A stretch of 64,000 bases of DNA from positions 7,130,001-7,194,000 of the forward strand of contig NC_061127.1 in the NCBI RefSeq assembly GCF_905220365.1, written 5' to 3'. The stretch comes from Vanessa cardui (taxonomy: Eukaryota > Arthropoda > Insecta > Lepidoptera > Nymphalidae). The notes under the pieces were generated by a model that had not been told where the DNA came from, did not search any database, and saw only the letters and a program-made list of their open reading frames with translations. Made by a program: the position numbers and the translations under genes. Shown here piece by piece: positions 1-14,577 of this stretch. Position 1 is the first letter of the stretch, and each line of letters starts with the position of its first letter.

Positions 1-1089
1 TTACAATGTTGATGCTTGCATCCTTGGATGAACATGGTTACATCTTAATGTTTGACTGTAATACATCTCTTTACGTGCTCAGATACACAATCTGAGATAA
101 ACAACATTAATTAATGTTAATTAGCTGCTTCTCGTTGAAATTTTAAAATGCTTATTAAAAGTAGTAGTATTACTGGAATTTGAAATAAATTTATGATTTA
201 ATTTTTTGTTTAAAATGTTTTAATATATTTAGTAAGTTGTGTAAATGAATGTTTTTTCTTTATATTAAATGGTTGATTATTGAACAGAAATAACGGTGGA
301 GCTTTAAAGGAAAGTATTTTTTTTATTACTGGGCTATTTACTTTGACGTCACTTTTTATGCAAAGGTAACAACATATATTGGTTATAATTTATAATATTG
401 TGGGATGAAGTCCATTCCAGAACCGTTGAGTATAACTTAATCTATGTCGGATGAATTTCAGTCACGCGTGTATCAAACCGTACTAGATCGCAGAATAAAT
501 AAAAAAAAACTCCTCTTTAAGGAAACATAAAACCTCTGCCTCCTTGGACATTTAAGGAATGCTTAGAAAACTATTTTAATAATATATTGCGTCACTTTTA
601 AAACTGTTATTGTAATGCGTTGTTGTTGGTTGGAAATCAGGTAACCTTTAATTTAGCGCTTATTTTAATAATTAATTGTAAAATGAAGCCAAAGATAACC
701 TGCATTCGTCTTCATGGTTTTTAGACACCATATGTACTTGCAATAATGAAATTATGTAATACGATTTGCATTCACGAAACTAGGTTTTACGGACGCGGTC
801 TTAATTGAATAATCTGAATTCATGGTCAATTTGACATTACAGCAAATTACGTTATAAGGAATTGTATGGTTTCCCGACGTAATAAAATTATAGGAAAGTA
901 GATTAAAACACAACTGGTTGAATGGTGTCAAGCATTTAATAAACGAATAAAAAAAAAACATCAGGGCTTGTCGACTTCGTTTGACGGAAACTAAAATGAA
1001 AATCATTTTCTAATTTTTTTAGTTTTCATTAAACTATTTAAATGAAATAATATATATCGTCGTCATAAAACGCGTAGTTATAAATACAG
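1..1089. other. AT-rich non-coding sequence
   Basis: I see no recognisable gene. Reading frames here are short, on the minus strand and of low complexity, with no splice context or recognisable product. Confidence 0.5.
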
Positions 1090-1387
1090 GTATGGCAGTT
1101 CACTTGGTGGTAGGGCTTTGGGCAAGCCCGTTTGGGTAGGTACCACCCACTCATCAGTTATTCTACCGCCAAATAAAAGTACTCAGTATTGTTGTGTTCC
1201 GGTTTGAAGGGTGAGTGAGCCAGTGTAACTACAGGCACAAGGGCCATAACATCTTAGTTCCCAAGGTTGGTGGCACATTGACGATGTAAGGTAATATATC
1301 TTACAGTGTCATTGTCTATGGGTGATTGTGACCACTTTCCATCAGGTGGCCCATATACTCGTCCGCTAACCTATAACAAAAAAAAAG
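1090..1387 (+). mobile_element. Short interspersed element, family B
   Basis: This is a near-complete copy of a roughly 290-base repeat that recurs at 17753, 33690 and, inverted, at 60570. It runs from a GGTGGTAGGGCTTTG-like start through a shared ACAGGCACAAGG core to a CCTATAAC plus poly-A end. There is no coding capacity and no evident tRNA-like A and B boxes, so its class (SINE or other non-autonomous element) is not certain. Similar repeats are common in lepidopteran genomes. Confidence 0.75.
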
Positions 1388-1787
1388 TAGTAAAAATGTA
1401 TTGTACCCTGATGAAATGCTCTTTGCTCATTGGCTAAAAGGAATGCCATTAAGCAAATAATTGACTGTAACTGATCGTTACAATGTTCCCAAGCTAACCA
1501 CGTTTCTTTACTTAGAGGCTCAATATATTTTCGTCCCTCATATTTCACAGCTGAAAGCACAAGTGTAGGTATATTAAGTATAAAGATATAATTACATAAA
1601 GCCGCATTGTTTGGAAATTTGCCAGACGTCTGGTTAAGTGCTACATTGATATATTTTTGGCTTATTCTATTTGCTCAATTACATAAAGCATAATAAAATT
1701 AAAAAAATGCGATCTATATTTTTTTTTATAACAGTAGGTGTGCCCGTGACTTCGATCGCATAATCTGAAAGTTTGTATGTAATTCTA

Positions 1788-1990
1788 AAATAAAAGTAGC
1801 CTTACTTACTTCTTATTACACCAGCTTTCTGACAGTGAAAGTCCAGTCAAAATAGGTCCAGCCGTTCCAGAGATTAGCCGGAACAAACCGACGGACAGTA
1901 ATATAATTATACATACGTATGAATTTAGTTAAAAGCGGTTATTTTAATATAACAAACTGACACTCCAATTTCATTATATGTATAGATGAA
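1788..1990. mobile_element. LINE 3'-tail-like fragment, family C
   Basis: The block with GTGAAAGTCCAGTCAAAAT, GTTCCAGAGATTAGCC and CACTCCAATTT, ending ATATGTATAG, recurs at 20935, 50988 and 54530. It is a non-coding fragment, probably the 3' end of a LINE or a derived SINE. Assignment to a clade is not possible by eye. Confidence 0.55.
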
Positions 1991-2527
1991 ATTTGTCGCC
2001 GAGAAAATATTTCGATATTTAAAAGTAAAGTTTGAATTGAATTTACGGTCAGCATTTTTAATAGGAATCAGCGTTTGTGTTCCTAATTACCAAAATGATG
2101 TGTTTATTTAGCAACAAAGTTGCATCAAATATAATTTCTAATGGAGTATTTATTATCCCCAAGACCATTCCAATAATACCTGAATATATTACGCCTCCAT
2201 AATTTAACGTGAGCCTCTTAAATGAAACGAACAGTATTAAATGTTTCGTTAAATACAATGAGAAAGGAAATTTCATTGCTTTATTCTATTTTAATAACGT
2301 TGTGAACGTAAAAGTGTTAGTTTATGTGGCCATTCAATTGCCTTATGCGAAATACTCTTTGACAATTTAATTTGGTCGCATAATATACAATTGCTTTTAA
2401 TGAAAGTAACAGTCATTATCACGAAATCGAGGACTTTCGTTGAAATATGATTCAGCTTTCAATTTATTTAATTTAACTAACATTAGTGAAATATCAAAAT
2501 ATTAAGAGAAAAGTAGTTGAGTTAATA

Positions 2528-2585
2528 TGCTGTAAATGTCCCACTGCTGGGCTAAGGTCTCCAATTCATGTGCGGAGAATATTGT
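2528..2585 (-). mobile_element. SINE tail fragment
   Basis: TGTAAATGTCCCACTGCTGG followed by GCTAAGG is the reverse complement of the 3' part of the tRNA-headed SINE family seen at 14860 (CCCAGCAGTGGGAATTTACA). Only about 50 bases survive. Confidence 0.55.
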
Positions 2586-2589
2586 GAAT

Positions 2590-5500
2590 ATATAACTATA
2601 AATATTTATGATTATTACATATTTCATTTTATACTACATTTTTAAATCTATTTTTAGTTTAAAATTATAGTAATAAAAGCAAAACAACACACTCAACTTC
2701 AATCGCGATTTTAAAGACTTGAATAATATTTAAATAAATTAGGAATAATCTTGATTATTCAGAATTGATTAAGGCTGCACAAATTTAATACGCAAAGCTC
2801 GCGAATCGAAAAAAAAACATTCAACAAATAAGAATGTCAAGGTTGCGACAACGCCTTCAAGACACGCGGTACATTTGTCTTGGTTGCGATATCATGCACG
2901 GCATCGCATCTTGCTTTACAGAGCCACATATAAAGACCTTTGTTTTTAATGTGAAATTAGGCTAAGACGTGTTTTTCGCAGGTCAAAGTTTACTGGTCGA
3001 CGTTTACCGAGTTTCCTTGCCCGAATGAGATTGCCTCGCGACATTAAGCCAGCCTAATGTAAATTTTCATCATTACGCTATGTCTGTTCGTTCTCAGTGT
3101 TCGTGCGGATCATTGCGTGATTTCCTAACGTCATAAGTAGGAAGATAGATATCTCTTTAGGCTTTATATCCTCGAATGTTACTACGTTATTCATTTGTGA
3201 TCTTTATATGTGCGAAAAATTATTTAAGTTTCGAATACATTCTATATTCGAAATCAAATTGAAAAAACATTTGATTTAATAATCCCTCCACTTTTTTTTA
3301 AATTTTATATAGTAAGAGATCGAACAAATTATTAGGAGTTTTCTCAATATTTACAATACTACAAATGCGTTCTTTAACTATTATAGAAAGTATATTTGCT
3401 GAATAAAGTTAAAGCTCATAAATATTCCAGTACTGAAAAGGAGTTGTCTCGGCCTCTAAATAGAAGGCTTAGATCTTATACCAACACGCTATTCTAGTGA
3501 TCGATATACCCGTTTAAGAAAATTATCTAATACGTACACATTAGCTATTTAATAAGAATTTTTGTAAGCATTTCGTATAATCTAACGATACAATTAGGAT
3601 TCGGAAGCGCTGTAGTGAGATCGCTTTTGCCTTATATATGGGACTGAGTGCGTGGAAATGAAAACGCTAAAACAAACGACTATGGCGTGACACCCCGCTA
3701 TCAGATTCAAATCGGCCTGATTCGCGAGAAGCAATCTACATAACGTGCGTAGGTTTCAGCTTTGGAATATAGAACGACGAAATTGTGAAATTGCTTACGA
3801 TAAGTGTCTCGTATTTCGTTAATTACAAAAATCTGCTATAACTCTTTGAAATCCTTAATCAAAAAATATTTTATTAAAATTCTTATAAGCTATATAAAAC
3901 GGTACAAGGAACCACCGAAACCACCACATAAAACCAGCAAAAAAACTCTGTAGTCACTATTTTGCATCAATCTCAAAACATACATGTAACATCATGCTCA
4001 AATTCCATATATCCTGTTTGAAATTTAACGAAAGCTCCTAGCTCCTATATCAACTTTTTAAATGGGTTTTTAATCTATTTATTTAAATGTAAAATAAAAT
4101 TATTTTTATTAAAGTAATATAATTTAATCCTTTCATATACGCTTTAACTCGAATAGCTTTCACAAGCGTTTATATTTCAAACCACTCAGAAAATCTAATT
4201 TGAAAATGAGGCAACGTTTTTCGTCTGAAATAATCAGGGAAACTATGTAATTCAAGAGCTCTAATGTCGGTGCTATCTAGTTCATACAGTCACGGCTCGT
4301 GGTAGAATCGGTGCCCGCACTTATTTGAATAAGAATGGCAAAGCTCCCCTGGGATACTATACTACTAGTTCAAGTCTTGACATTTACTATTTGTAATTCA
4401 GCTGTAATCTTTGGTTGTTTAAACCATTTATTAATGACTGGGTGTGATCCGCGGCTTCGCTCAAGTGAAAATTAAATATATCTATATACAGATTATCTTA
4501 GAGAAATTACGTAGACTAAATTATTGGGTAGTACATTATATAGTATATCAGACAAGGTGAATGTCCTATTATAATTTGAAACACGTCAAATCCTGCAAAA
4601 TAACTTTATGACAATAACATAAATTACATGTTATATCAAGTTATTAAAATAAGCTTTTTTTTTTGGCAACCATTTCAAAATTACTTAGATAGTATTAATT
4701 AATACTCAGATTGAATCTTTGCTAACGACAAAAGTGTGCAAAATATAGCCTTAATTTTTGAATGAGTTAAATATCTTTTACCAAATTTAAGCCACGTATA
4801 CATATATAACTTTACGTAAGTTAAAAAATTAATTATTACAGATTTATCGCGTTAGAATACTAAAGAGCAGAATTATGTGCGTTACAATACCAAAAAGTAA
4901 CTAGATATTATACTTTAATATACAACTTTGCTTTATTATAATCATCTAAAAACATCAGAACAAGCCCCACGAGTTTCGTTACACTATAATCCGGATTGTT
5001 TTTGTTTCAATATTTAGTTCCACCACATCAATCAAAGTTACCCTATTTCCACTAAAGATATTATCTCTTACAGAAATGTAGCAATAAATGATCAATTGTC
5101 GTTCTACAAACAAAATGTATTATTACTTAATAACAACATCAATATAATGATGATAAATTATCAAGTTAATAATGTTAACAATGGATTTTTTTTGTTTAGC
5201 AAACCGTTACTCAATAGCTATCAAACAGGTGCAAATTTAAATAAAATGTGTATGGGTTTCAATTAAATCGTGGCAAAAAAAAGTATTAAATACATTTATT
5301 CGAAGCAGCACGGAGTGTTACATTTATTCTGCATTAAGACACTCGAAACTGCAGAATACAATCGTGAAATGTCAAAAAGCATTAAAATCTAAGACAAAAT
5401 AGCATGTGCCAGTCACTACTGGTATTTAAAAACACTATAGATTACAATATCTAGTTCAAAAACGTTTAAATTGATTGAAAAGCGCATTACGAGTGCCCAG

Positions 5501-8500
5501 AAGTGCCGCCAAGATAGTAGACGGGAATACCCACTAAAAAGTCAGCGGCACTTTCTTCCTTATAAGATTTAAATATGGAATATATAAATCAATATAGTTG
5601 GTATTTAACATTTCACGATATAAATACGAAATCAGAATATGCAGAATAGAACATTGCAAGTTACAACTTGTTCAGAAAGATGTTTAAATATAAAATTATT
5701 TTATGATAAATGAAGTTTTTTTTTTCATAAATAGATTACAGAAACTGTCTTTTTATTTGAGTAATATAATAAATCAACATCAGTCTGTGAATGTCACTCG
5801 AGGAAATACATATTCCCTTTTAAAATAGACGGACTCGAAGCTTAATTCACTGCGCTGATTGGTTGGCTTCACTTTGGATTAGTGGATATACGTGTTTCAG
5901 AATTTCTTCCGTGACATGCAGCTTTCCCGTCATGTTTTCCTTTTACGAAATGAAATGAAAAGTAAACTTCAAAAACCTAGTAGTTTACTGGAATTTAAAT
6001 AACTAACTCTGTTGAAATCAATTTGTTTTATTCATTAAGTTAATCTTGATGTATTTTTTTCCTAATTGCATCCAACCTTACCTAAAGTTCTAACTTCAAA
6101 TAATGGTACATCCTACATCAACATTGTTCTGCGTATCACGTGATATTTGTTTCTACTCATAATTTATCGTCAAAATACCCGAATAACTGATATGTAATAT
6201 CAAAATATAACAACAATGTAAAAACATAAGATTAACATGCTACAGTAAAGAAATAGGGAAATTAATTCGAGTCACGTTTGACCTTACATTATATTTGACC
6301 TTAAATCGAGTGAAGATATAATGAGTACATCTAGTAGATTATATTTATTTTATAAAACGACCATGCTGACTCAGCTGATGGTTTCAATTTAAATATCAGA
6401 TGCCTGAACGCGTCTCCTCTCTATCAAATTGAATTGCATCTTTAAAGGAGTTTACCTAAAAGTTTATGAACGTTTAATCTTTAAAATACTCTTCAATATA
6501 TATTTACCAAAATTATTAATATTTCAAGATTGCAGAGTATATCACTAAACGGATATAATAATCGTTGAGAAGCTACACTATCAAAACAAAACATTTAAAT
6601 AATTTGTAATTTTATAAATATAAATATTTATCAAAGTAATATGTAATAATATAAAAATCTATAATGTAATTTATACATAACATTTCATTCATGAGATAAT
6701 TAATTTATTATAAACATATTTAAATTCCAGCTTTGCGTTAAATTATGTAACGTTAACGAAAGTAAGAACATTGAATATGTATGTTCAAAGCTGTTCTAAA
6801 CGACCAGAAAGTGCTTTTAAAATTCAAACGAGTGTTTCCGGTCTGTGGTCATTATTGTGCGGAACTTCCGACAGTGTGCACTCGACATGTCAAACGAGTT
6901 ACCGGTAACACGACTTACCGCCGATTTTCAAACGGTTATGTACCTAAACGCCAGTATTGCCAACTTAACACCATAAAAGGCAGTTTATTTACCCTGGTAA
7001 ACAAAAATATATTTAGTAGTTATTGATTTAGATATAATTTTTAAAAGTTGTTTGTTAATTATGCATAGATAGACATATAAATTGGGAACATTTTTACTCT
7101 TCTGCTCCCTCATAACGCTGAACCCATGAAAACATCTAGTTCAATTAATAAATGGTTGTCACTTTATATTAATTGAAAATATCGTATTATCAATTTTATT
7201 GATACAGTTACCAATCACAGTATGATTAACTGGTCTAACGAGTAAACACTAGTAATATTTAGTACACGCGAGTTTCTTGTCTGATCAATCCAGCCGAATT
7301 ATGTGTACTGTGAGAAAATTTTATGTTCAAATAAATATATCATAATAATTACCAAAGTAATACGCTTAGAAAAAGCACGATCTATTTGAAAATTAATAAG
7401 TAGTTATATCATTATTATTTTACTTTATAAAAGCTTTGTAATTAAAACGCCTCTTAGAATATAATTAATATATCTTAAGTAATGTGTCGTAAAATCATTC
7501 CATTTAATTTATTAAACAAATAACATTTAATTTAATTCCGCCATGCTTGAGACTGTTTGAGCACTATACAACTAGATTTCAAAGGCCTCTGAAGAATGGT
7601 TCTTAAGTCGTCTGCATTTATTTGCAAGTCCTCATAACAAGCTCATTAAAATATTGATTCCATCCTTATGGAATTATTATTTATAGCTACTAAGCCCTAT
7701 TACCCGCTCTATTTAATAGATCTATCATTGATTTATCATAGAAACAAATGTTTTATTGAATTTATTGTTGTCGTAAAAAAATAATTCATTGGATTGTACA
7801 AAATGGGAAGATATAAATGAAATCTGTCATTCGGGTCGCATATGTATTTAGTTGACGCGAATTCGTCCAAATACAATTTAAGGAAGGAAATTGCCTCGCG
7901 GTGAAACCCGTACATAATGGAATATGTGATATTAAATCTGTATGACAGATATTAGGACACTCGAGTGCCGCTCGTTGAAATGCTATTAAATAAAAATTAA
8001 TAACATTCTGTTTACAATTTTTTGTTCCAGACAACATACACGTACGTTTACGTAATTATATTTTTTTACAATTTCGCAAGTAACAGTTATAATTACAATT
8101 AACATTAAGTAAATATTTAAAGAATATTATGCATAAAATATATGTAATATGAAAACGTCGTCTAAAATGAAAATTTCCGTAACGTAAAACGTTTTTAAAA
8201 AGTGCCTTTCCACTCCGTCGTGTTCTCGTAGACTTCCGCTGCGCTTAAACTGAATAAAAGTAAACGCTAGGCATTTGGAGTCGATGTGATTGGGTAAATT
8301 ACCGGTCGGGCCCGTACGTGATTGGCACACAACCAACAAAAGTGACAACACGTAGTTGGAAACTTATTTCTAGCCTCTATTTAGATGTATGTTTGTACGA
8401 GTGTTATCGAACGTTACTGTCAGATGGTTCACTGATAGCAGAGCCTGTCTGGGTAGAAAATGGTAAAAGTTTATAAGATTTGTGGCCAGCATTCTTTATT

Positions 8501-8689
8501 GAAGTTGATTTAGTTGAGCAAAGTTATACCTGAATAGGCCAATTTATGTCTGTTTTATTTATTAGCTTTCAATTAAACGAATGAATTTAACATACTGGTT
8601 TCAAATTGAATATATTATCAAATATCTTTTAATGAAATCAAATCCAGATTTATTTACGCAACCCATGGAAAAATTTAAAAGTAAATTCA
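2590..8689. other. Non-coding tract, presumed intergenic or intronic
   Basis: No recognisable exon was found over about 6 kb. The interval 2780-3160 and the stretch around 6780-7020 are less AT-biased than their surroundings. The latter holds an 81-codon open frame beginning TTG or ATG-like near 6781 with no recognisable product. Either could be conserved non-coding sequence, which cannot be judged from one genome. Confidence 0.4.
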
Positions 8690-8890
8690 CTATGTTAAAC
8701 ATTTCAAAAGATATAAATAAATAAATAATGGACAACATCACATACATCTCTGATTCCAATGTAAGTAAATAACAACATAGCAAACTAATGAACTTTTTCT
8801 ACATCGACTGGGCCGGGAATCGAATCTGGAACTTCGGAGTGGCGTACCCATGAAAACCGGTGTACACACTACTCAACCAAAGAGGTCGAA
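8690..8890 (-). mobile_element. Short interspersed element, family E
   Basis: The reverse complement reads GACCTC..GGTTGAGTAGTGTGTACACCGGTTTTCATGGGTACGCC, then a GATTCCCGGCC block and GTCGATGTAG, matching the + strand copy at 34497-34735. The middle is shorter here than in that copy. The tract AGATTCGATTCCCGG resembles a Pol III B box, so a tRNA-derived origin is possible. Confidence 0.6.
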
Positions 8891-9640
8891 TATCGAAAAT
8901 CGTTCAATATGGAATATTTTGATTAAAATGTAGGCGTAAGCTAAATTACAAATAATTCTGCTTAAGCAAAAATTAAGTTCGTGAAGCTGACAACATCGTT
9001 TATTATTTGGCCACTTTTAATATAAGTACCACAATATAATACAACGTAAAAAATGTAAAAATAATCACAAACTCGATCTTGCGTCTCCGTAAATAAAAAT
9101 ATAACTTCGTTTTATAACCACGACGGCCTATCGCACCAGGATCTTTTGTAGGATAACAATAAAAATCGTTGTTCCACTTTTATTTTAGTTATTTACGAAA
9201 AAAACGTAAAACAACGTGTTTTTCCGCGAAGCAAACTATACCCTTTGTTAGGGTTTCATGCGCTACGAAGTTTGAAAATTTCGAGTGTAGTTTCGCAACT
9301 TATGAAAGATCGTTTTTAACGAGACACTACTGGCTATTTTGTAGGCAGTTTTTACACATGCTTGTTCCAGTGCATGTTTTCGAGATAAAGTCTGGGTCAC
9401 TTCGACACATAGTATTACACTTTTTTATTGATAGGAAAAGGCGCGTCGGTTCATTGATCTATTACTGTGTAAAAAAGGACATGCTAAGACACTTTGACAT
9501 TTCTGATATCAGTAGGAATTTTCCTTAATTTATTATTGACTGAACTGTTTTCCTTAAAGTTGCTTGGGAGGCTGTAAATCTTTGAGTCGGGTTTTATAAT
9601 ATGCTGTTATTGGGTTTTTGGTCAAGAAATTATCAGTCAT
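8891..9640. other. Unassigned sequence with a 119-codon open frame
   Basis: A + strand frame at 9169-9528 is open for 119 codons but starts at TTG rather than ATG. Its translation is rich in Phe, Tyr, Arg and Cys and resembles no family I know. No splice sites, promoter or poly(A) signal mark it as a gene. The length is unusual for this base composition but not decisive. Confidence 0.25.
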
Positions 9641-9648
9641 TTCGGAGT

Positions 9649-9851
9649 TTTGAGGTAGTTAGTGGTAGGGTTTCATGAAAGTCCATCCGTATCAAGGGAC
9701 ATAACATAGTACCCATGGAGACTGATGTATTGACGATGTAGGCAATGTGGGCAATTAATATTTCGGACAGTGCCAAAGTCTATGGCTATTGGTAACCACT
9801 TACCATCGGATGACCCATTTTCCCGTCAGCTTTCCAATTTTATCAAAAAAC
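9649..9851 (+). mobile_element. Degenerate family B element
   Basis: TTAGTGGTAGGGTTTC, then ATTGACGATGTAGGCA, and GTAACCACTTACCATCGG align in order with the family B copy at 1090. The ACAGGCACAAGG centre is partly deleted. It is an old copy. Confidence 0.6.
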
Positions 9852-12180
9852 TTGGATATTGCAAACGCCACACACCCGTGATTTGGAAACCAATAAAGCC
9901 GTTGGTTCTGAGCGTGAATTCTCTCTGACCGTGTTAGATCGGTCCCATCGGATTATGAGAGTAAGGAAATACACACATCGCACACAATTGCACTATAAAA
10001 GGAGTAACATTATTCATATTATTGGCACAGTTTACTCGTTTACATTGAAAATGGATTCTGTGGACAAAATCAGTCGAGCAGGAATTATAATCATTACTAA
10101 CTTTTGCTGTTATTAACTTCTCAGAGTCTTAAATTTATATCTTTTGATAAAGCACTTTCGTTAAAGATACTTTAAGTTAAAATATCCGTCTATACAAGCA
10201 GAGCTTGCTTATGACAGAAATAAAACATTTTATTTTACTTCTCATTTCATTCATGGATATTAAATTTTATGCTAGAGTCGCCTCGTACTTCCAATTTTAA
10301 ATATAATTTGATAAAGGTCTTTAATATCGCGAAGCTTTGGACAGATTATTAAATATTATTTTTACTCTGTATTCTATGATAAAAACGATGACGTTTCTCG
10401 ACGTCTGTGAAGGTTCAGTAATATATCCCGCCGGACGATTTGGACCTGATACATGCCTCAAAAAAGATTAAAAATTAGATAGATATGTCGTCTTTATAAA
10501 TACGATTGCACAGTGATAGGCAATTTGATGCGTCTTCACTATAAATATTAATATAATTTATAATTTCTGACATTACACGATCGTAATTTACATCGAGTTT
10601 ACAGACTATTATAAAGTATCATTTCATATATACTTTTTTAATTTTACGTTTTAACTATAGACAAAAAAAACGAATTTATTCAAACAATTGTTTTATGTAA
10701 ATACTTATATTACTTTTATTTTTTTATAACTAATATATATACACATAAAGCTACTACTTATTTATCTATAGGAATGTATAATAAACATGTTCTTCAAATG
10801 TATATATAAAAAATATATCATGAATATAAAAAAACCGTTATTGATTAAATGACACGGTATTTAAATAATAATCTAAAAAATCAAATACCACAGCGTATAT
10901 AATATGTTTTACTAATATTTAGATACAAATATATAAAGTACTTATGAATACATACGTCTACATACTCAGTAATATTGCTTACCACAAAAAATAAATAACT
11001 TGAACATATTTTCATTGTCTGATATTTCATACGACAATTGTCAATATTATCTCTCGATAACGAAATAAAATCACGACGTACAATATAAATAAACTCGTAT
11101 CAAATCTGACATCGTGACATCGCACAACTGGGGCTCGAAACTAATAAGGGCAATCTCTGCCGTTTTCATATTTGCGCAAATTACATTAATGCTTATTACC
11201 GTTGATAAGCGAGCTTCAGGAAGAACGCGAAAAAGAAGCGTTTTTGTATTGCGTATTTTATTTCTTCAAACGAAAATAATATAAATAGAAATATTCGCCT
11301 TTGTATATCTTACAGGAATTCGTTTAGTTTATAAACCAAAAATGTTACTTTAAATATGATATCTTCTAAATCTAAATTGTAATCAAATGTTGATTTATCA
11401 AGTTATCGCTCTCCGAGCGACGCTGCTGGCGAAATATTATGTTCCAACCAACTTTCGATTTCCTTATATTTTATGAACACGTTTGTTGATAATTTGAAAA
11501 TATTTTCATATTGATTGTAATGAAATCTATATTCATGTATTGAAGCTGATGTTTACTATTTGATCGCGGGCATTTATAAAACAACCATTTGTGTATAAAA
11601 AATGCAATTGATAGCCCAATTCTTGAGGAATTTTAAAGGTTAAAACATTGCAGTGGCAATTAAACTATAAATATAAACATATATAACATAGGTATGTATA
11701 TGTGTAAATTTAAACGCATACCAAATTCAAAAACATATTTTTTTGTAATAGTTTATATCACTTCCTATAAGATTTTATCGTTCGATATTATTTCTAGATA
11801 TTTCTTTGCAATAATATGCATTTGTGTTCCAATGTATAATTTAAATATGAAGTATATATAACAAACCTTGTGGTATTTATTAATTTGTATAAAATCTTAG
11901 CCCTTCCATGAAATAATTTGGTTTATATTCGTAATAAAAGGCAAAACGAGATTTTATCGCAACTTGATTTTCAGCTCTTAATTAAAATATAAACTGATAC
12001 TAAAAATATAATTACCAATAAATTGTCAGATTAAAATGAAGCAACAAGTAAGTAAAATGTTTTAATAGGTATTAAATTTTTTTCTTTATCCAATAAGAAT
12101 CTTGGAGTATTGCTAGAACATTAAATTCATTGGATGTGAATTATAAATATTCAAATTATAACCAATGACAATATATCTAA
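9852..12180. other. AT-rich tract with no gene seen
   Basis: The sequence is strongly AT-biased with short frames only. An 85-codon open frame near 9859 begins TTG, overlaps the end of the preceding repeat and has no recognisable product. Confidence 0.4.
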
Positions 12181-12194
12181 AACAATATTCTGTC

Positions 12195-12500
12195 ACATTC
12201 ACGAAACGCAAACGCGGCGTTTCGGCTGCGGCGCGTAATCCGTCATATTGCATGGAGTTAACGCGGCATATCTGTATAATTGCGTTACTCGACTTTCCCT
12301 TCTGACGTCTTCGTACTGTTGATTGTCGTTTATATAATTGCCAACATTCTGTACTATCACGGCTCAGTTTACGCCTCCTCTCGAACAGACATTAGTCACT
12401 CCACACGAAATATTTTCTTAATTACGCGCAGGAGACAAAAGAGCGTCGTATTTCTCGATCCGGATTGCTCGCTGTCTCAAGACTCAGTGCAAACAAAATG
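12195..12500. other. CpG-rich island, possible promoter or conserved element
   Basis: This interval is much richer in CG than its neighbours. It includes an 8-bp stem, CGAAACGC and GCGTTTCG, near 12203. An arthropod initiator-like TCAGTT lies near 12364. A 73-codon open frame from 12280 has no recognisable product. It could be a promoter with a non-coding first exon of the downstream gene, but nothing in the sequence proves that. Confidence 0.25.
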
Positions 12501-14230
12501 AGATCACTTGCTTCGTATAACATCTCTTTATTACATAAAACTCTGCGTTTATTAAACCGTAAATCATTATTAAAATAAATTATAAATTAATTTTCTAATA
12601 CGAATGGATTTTATAATTTATTTTAAATTTAAACATTAAATGACAGTTTGAATTAGAATATTCGCTGTTTCATAATACACAGAAGACGCCTCGCGCCGGT
12701 GAAATCTTAAAATTAAGTATCTTTTCATGAGAGAAACGTTTTTTATTATCAAGATATAACGCTATAAATTTTATAACTTTAAGATATTCATCCGTAAATA
12801 TGGTATAATATTTATATAAGTAGATTAATTTGCATTGCGCTTTATATTCTTGATCGTAATTTTAAAAATGTTCAGAGAGGTAGTAGAATTATATAAATGT
12901 ATTTTATTTTTCTATTAGGAATTCGTAATAGGTCTTTACACACAATGGTTGAAATTTCTATTCGCATCCGACTGACAAGTATCGATAGCTCGTTTTAAAA
13001 CAATTCCATTTCGCCCATTGTTCCGTAATGTTTTCTAAGTGAAATACCAAGTAGGCACACATCACCGCGAAATCGGAATTATACAAAACACCGTCGTGAC
13101 ACATTAACTTAGGCCTGCTTTCCAACGTAACGTTTCATTTCATTTATAAAGAGGAACGTTACTTATGTTTTACTAAAAAAATTCACCGATAATTGTTTTC
13201 TATTGTGTTCTTTTTTTAAAAATAATTGATAAAATAATAGAGCATTACATTCGTATTATGGGATGATGAAAATGATTAAGATACGCATCGGTGGAATGTA
13301 CGAGTATGCCTCGCTTATCCTGAGCTCAACGCTTCCAATGGCATACTTTTGCGGTATTCGTGATATATACAATCTAGAACCGTAAAGAACGGATGAGGCA
13401 CAATGGTTAGAACACTCCAATATTAATCGAAGTTTACATTTTTTATTTAAATGCAGGTAAGTACCTCTTAATTGTATGTGTTTCATTAGTGTTTATTTAT
13501 ACCTCGCGCTCGGTATATCATAGAAAAATCCTACAAGCGTTGGACAAAAAGCAACCACATCTTCGTTCAGTTATTTTAATTGCTATAGAGGGATGGAATA
13601 AGCTGCAAGCCTTCTTATTAAGGGGGTGAAGGTCCAGCATATGTGTACCTGTTTCTATTTATTCAAAGACATCCAACTTATATTATTTTAGACACTAGAT
13701 AGTACGGTAAACATCATTTTAAATTCTAGACATACTAAATTCATGTTAAAACGAGAGGCCAAGATATCGCAAACGAGAGGAGACTTTCTAATCAAATTAT
13801 ATTATCGGTTGGTCACTTATTACTTTCTTGTAGCATTGAAAACTTTTTAATGTCTGGAGAAAACCAATGTTATTTTATTTTATAGACTTTCAATATTATA
13901 AACAACATTTATTACTCGAGGCTAAAGTGAAACGAAATGATTTCAAAATCAACTTAATTACATTGATTCCTGACAAAAAAATATCATTAAGTTTTATTAA
14001 ATTTATAATTTACATATTCTACGTAAAAATATTTCGAGTAATGATTTTTAAATAACGTGACAAAAAAGTATTACTTTATTTAGTTTTATTACTTAGTCAT
14101 ACATAAATACGCTTGCTCAGCATAAACGCGGGGCAGTTTATTAATAATAATATAATGATATAATTACCCATTACATACCAAATTTTTACCTCTTTGCAAT
14201 ATTAGTCATCTGATTAAGTTTATTCAGCCA
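12501..14230. other. Non-coding tract
   Basis: No recognisable gene or repeat. Only short low-complexity frames are present. Confidence 0.4.
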
Positions 14231-14239
14231 CTACTTTTG

Positions 14240-14375
14240 TTGCTATCCTTACATAAATACTTAGTATCGCACTTCAATTGAAGGGCGAGTAAGTTACGGT
14301 TATCTACACGGAACAGGATATCTAAACTTCTCGTTCAGAAGTGCATTGACGGCGTAATAGTTATTAATAATGGAA
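14240..14375 (+). mobile_element. Degenerate family B fragment
   Basis: GAAGGGCGAGTAAGTTACGG and the later TGCATTGACGGCGTAATAG follow the order of the family B core. Substitutions are many, so this is an old partial copy. Confidence 0.4.
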
Positions 14376-14465
14376 TGGTTTACACAGCTTCCACATGTAA
14401 TACTAGTTGTCGCCGACGTCTTCACTCGTGTGTTAGGCAAAAAAGAACCTTATGTCCTTCCATAG

Positions 14466-14577
14466 AGTTCAAATTTGTTTCATACCAAATTTCATGAAAT
14501 TCTCCTCAGCGGTTTGGCAGTGAAAGAGCGACAAACAGACAGAGTTACCTTCGCATTTATAATAATAGTATAGATAT
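14466..14577 (+). mobile_element. LINE 3'-tail-like fragment, family D
   Basis: TTCATACCAAATTTCATGAA followed by CAGCGGTTTGGCAGTGAAAG, CAAACAGACAGAGTTACC and TTTATAATAATAGTATAG is repeated in similar form at 19050-19180 and 21190-21325 and inverted at 34372-34480. It is non-coding. Confidence 0.55.

Noticed and set aside
9169..9528. 119-codon open frame as a gene
   Set aside because: It begins at TTG, matches no family known to me and has no splice or promoter context; kept only as an unassigned region.
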